Made by a program: the position numbers and the translations under genes
In this document: positions 55,504 to 56,984 of the stretch, piece by piece
How positions within the stretch are numbered: position 1 is the stretch's first letter
Layout of the letters: every line of letters starts with the position of its first letter
The notes under the pieces: model-generated
The model's input: the letters and a program-made list of their open reading frames with translations, nothing else
Database searches by the model: none
What the model was told of the DNA's origin: nothing
Assembly (NCBI GenBank): GCA_002346535.1
Contig: DDZZ01000026.1
Coordinates: forward strand, 1-56,984
Source of the DNA: Opitutales bacterium UBA2995
GTDB lineage: Bacteria > Verrucomicrobiota > Verrucomicrobiia > Opitutales > UBA2995
Length of the DNA stretch: 56,984 nt
Direction: 5' to 3'

Positions 55504-55688
55504 TGTGACCTTTTTCCCCGCAGGTACCAATTTTTTGATCCAAGTTGCAAGCCACAGCCTTTACGCGACGGGGACACAATATCTATCTATCGACTTGACG
55601 AAGATCATCCGATTGTCCCGCCGGACGGCAAAGGCGTGTTAACTCCGGACGGTCCCGTCGGCGTACCTCACCAGACAGGAGAAGGCTA
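55504..55688 (+). pseudogene. Unidentified protein C-terminal remnant
   Basis: A plus-strand frame of about 60 codons contains RYQFFDPSCKPQPLRDGDTI, then SIYRLDEDHPIVPPDGKG, then VLTPDGPVGVPHQTGEG and TAA. The sequence reads like the end of a real protein, but no start is available and the family was not recognised. A short frame in another phase just upstream (RLPNVTFFPAG) might be its continuation before a frameshift. Confidence 0.4.
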
Positions 55689-55729
55689 ATGGGGTCAGGG
55701 CTAATGGCGATCAGAGGACTGACCCCATT
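55688..55729. repeat. TGGGGTCAG palindrome
   Basis: AATGGGGTCAG (55688-55698) and CTGACCCCATT (55719-55729) are perfect 11-bp inverted repeats with a 20-nt loop. Palindromes ending in TGGGGTCAG/CTGACCCCA are associated with REP-associated (RAYT) transposases in many bacteria, but none is encoded here. It lies 75 nt before the dehydrogenase gene. Confidence 0.6.
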
Positions 55730-55802
55730 TCTCCCGTATAAGAAAATGGTACTGATAAAATGCCACTTGAAATTCTAATATCCTTCAGACATTAAGAACA
55801 CT

Positions 55803-56900
55803 ATGCGGACCTACAAAATTGCGGCAATTCCCGGAGATGGTATTGGCAAGGAAGTCATCGCTGCCGGCTTGGAAGCTTTGGCTGTTTTGGCTGAAAGCAA
55901 TGGTGAGTTCGAACTCAGTATCGAGCACTTCGATTGGGGATCCGACCGATACATAAGCCAAGGGGCGTTCATGTCCGAGGACGGTGCCAAACGACTCGAA
56001 TCCTTCGATGCTATATTGTTCGGTGCTGTCGGCGCGCCCGACGTTCCAGACCACTTGTCTTTGTGGGGATTACGTTTGGCCATTTGTCAGACCCTGGATC
56101 AGTATGCTAATGTCAGACCAGCGCGCATTCTTCCGGGCATCAGCAGCCCGTTACGCGATGCCACCGCACAAAACCTTGACTGGGTCATTGTGCGCGAAAA
56201 CACGGAGGGTGAATATGCTGGCCAGGGCGGACGTTCGCACCGAGGGTTGCCCGAAGAGGTAGCCACTGAAGTTTCCCTTTTTACCCGCAACGGTGTTGAA
56301 CGTATCATGCGCTTTGCCTTCAAATTGGCGCAGTTACGTCCTCGGAAGTTGCTCACCGTGGTAACAAAATCCAACGCCCAGCGTCACGGAATGGTGATGT
56401 GGGACGAAATCGCGGCCCAAATCGCGGAAGACTACCCCGACGTCATGTGGGATAAAATGTTGGTCGATGCAATGACGGTTCGCATGACCATGCAACCCGA
56501 GACTATTGATACGGTCGTCGCGACTAATCTGCATGCGGATATTCTATCTGACCTGGCAGCCGCATTGGCGGGATCAATCGGAATTGCACCTACGGCCAAC
56601 ATCAATCCTGAACGCACGTATCCGTCTATGTTCGAACCCATCCATGGCTCGGCTTTTGATATCACTGGCAAGGGTGTAGCCAATCCCATTGGCACGTTCT
56701 GGAGTTTGGTGATGATGCTCGAACACCTCGGCGAAACGGCCGCAGCGGCTTCTCTAATGCAAGCCATCGAACAAGTAACTGCAGAACCTTCGTTGCACAC
56801 CCCCGATTTGGGCGGCTCAGCAACGACTTCGTCCGTTACCAACGCAGTGGTTGATGCAATAAGGAGTCTTGTTGCGCAGAGTCAACTTAGTGGCGTTTGA
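55803..56900 (+). CDS. ttuC: Tartrate dehydrogenase / D-malate dehydrogenase family protein
   Basis: 365 residues of the isocitrate/isopropylmalate dehydrogenase family. AIPGDGIGKEVIAAGLEAL opens the chain. The tartrate dehydrogenase segment HLSLWGLRLAICQTLDQYAN, followed by VRPARILPGI, distinguishes it from LeuB. ENTEGEYAGQGG is the substrate region, with the Lys in VTKSNAQRHG, the metal Asp residues in VDAMTVRM and LHADILSDLAA, and the NAD motif FEPIHGSAFDITGKG. NAD-dependent oxidation of tartrate or D-malate is expected in the cytoplasm. Which of the two is preferred cannot be seen. This job fits with the organic-acid transporters in the window. Confidence 0.9.
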   Translation: MRTYKIAAIPGDGIGKEVIAAGLEALAVLAESNGEFELSIEHFDWGSDRYISQGAFMSEDGAKRLESFDAILFGAVGAPDVPDHLSLWGLRLAICQTLDQYANVRPARILPGISSPLRDATAQNLDWVIVRENTEGEYAGQGGRSHRGLPEEVATEVSLFTRNGVERIMRFAFKLAQLRPRKLLTVVTKSNAQRHGMVMWDEIAAQIAEDYPDVMWDKMLVDAMTVRMTMQPETIDTVVATNLHADILSDLAAALAGSIGIAPTANINPERTYPSMFEPIHGSAFDITGKGVANPIGTFWSLVMMLEHLGETAAAASLMQAIEQVTAEPSLHTPDLGGSATTSSVTNAVVDAIRSLVAQSQLSGV

Positions 56901-56984
56901 CCCCTTTCTTTAAATATTCTTTTTTGACAAATACAATTTAACTCTTATCTCTAATCATCACATAATCAGTCTTAATCATCGCAT

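Noticed and set aside
56924..56952. TTGACA followed at about 16-17 nt by a weak TATCTC, a possible promoter at the window end
   Set aside because: The -10 match is poor and no downstream gene is visible within the window.

Overview
The window looks like a chromosomal segment of a marine, polysaccharide-degrading Verrucomicrobiota bacterium, most likely of the Opitutae/Puniceicoccales type. The reasons are 11 intact sulfatase genes and one sulfatase remnant, Tat-exported DUF1501 and DUF1552 proteins, large cytochrome-c proteins of the DUF1549/DUF1553 and DUF1592 types, NIPSNAP and FG-GAP proteins, and the remnant of a TonB-dependent receptor with an Opitutae-like C-terminus. Planctomycetes share many of these families, so the phylum is an inference. 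No rRNA, tRNA, CRISPR array or intact transposase was seen.

Layout. 0-2.6 kb: a secreted sulfatase with its terminator, then a decayed TonB-dependent receptor on the minus strand. 2.9-12.9 kb: a tripartite tricarboxylate transporter (TctC fused to TctB, a strong hairpin, then TctA) running with almost no spacing into three sulfatases, an FG-GAP lipoprotein and a fourth sulfatase; this looks like one transcription unit for uptake and desulfation. 13.4-21.9 kb: a Tat-exported TIM-barrel isomerase-like protein, an Nramp-related permease without the metal motifs, an S9 peptidase lipoprotein, an arylsulfotransferase-like propeller, a PQQ-propeller remnant, a lone TRAP-type binding lipoprotein and a seven-iron ferredoxin. 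22.1-27.7 kb: a DUF1592 cytochrome, DUF1552 and ankyrin cassette. 27.9-30.5 kb: cysteine synthase coupled to a leaderless sulfatase. 30.6-37.8 kb: a broken aldo/keto reductase, a sulfatase, an exported DEDDh exonuclease, a NIPSNAP protein, a beta-lactamase-fold hydrolase and an alpha/beta hydrolase. 38.2-43.6 kb: a pair of operator-like dyads before a DUF1549/DUF1553 cytochrome and DUF1501 pair, then a small membrane protein. 43.9-51.7 kb: sulfatase, redoxin-TlpA fusion, and three more sulfatases. 51.8-55.8 kb: a zone of decay with TetR, sulfatase and araA remnants around intact araB and araD. 55.8-56.9 kb: a tartrate/D-malate dehydrogenase.

Together the genes suggest desulfation of sulfated glycans or other sulfate esters, uptake of carboxylates or sugar acids, and pentose or sugar-acid catabolism, with periplasmic cytochrome/Tat enzymes of unknown substrate. 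Two themes stand out. The first is widespread gene decay: at least six recognisable remnants, including loss of araA from inside an araBAD operon and an aldo/keto reductase with a stop, a frameshift and a lost catalytic Asp. The second is unusual architecture: the TctC-TctB fusion, an exported exonuclease, sulfatases with a Val in the formylglycine motif, and a dispersed REP-like palindrome family.
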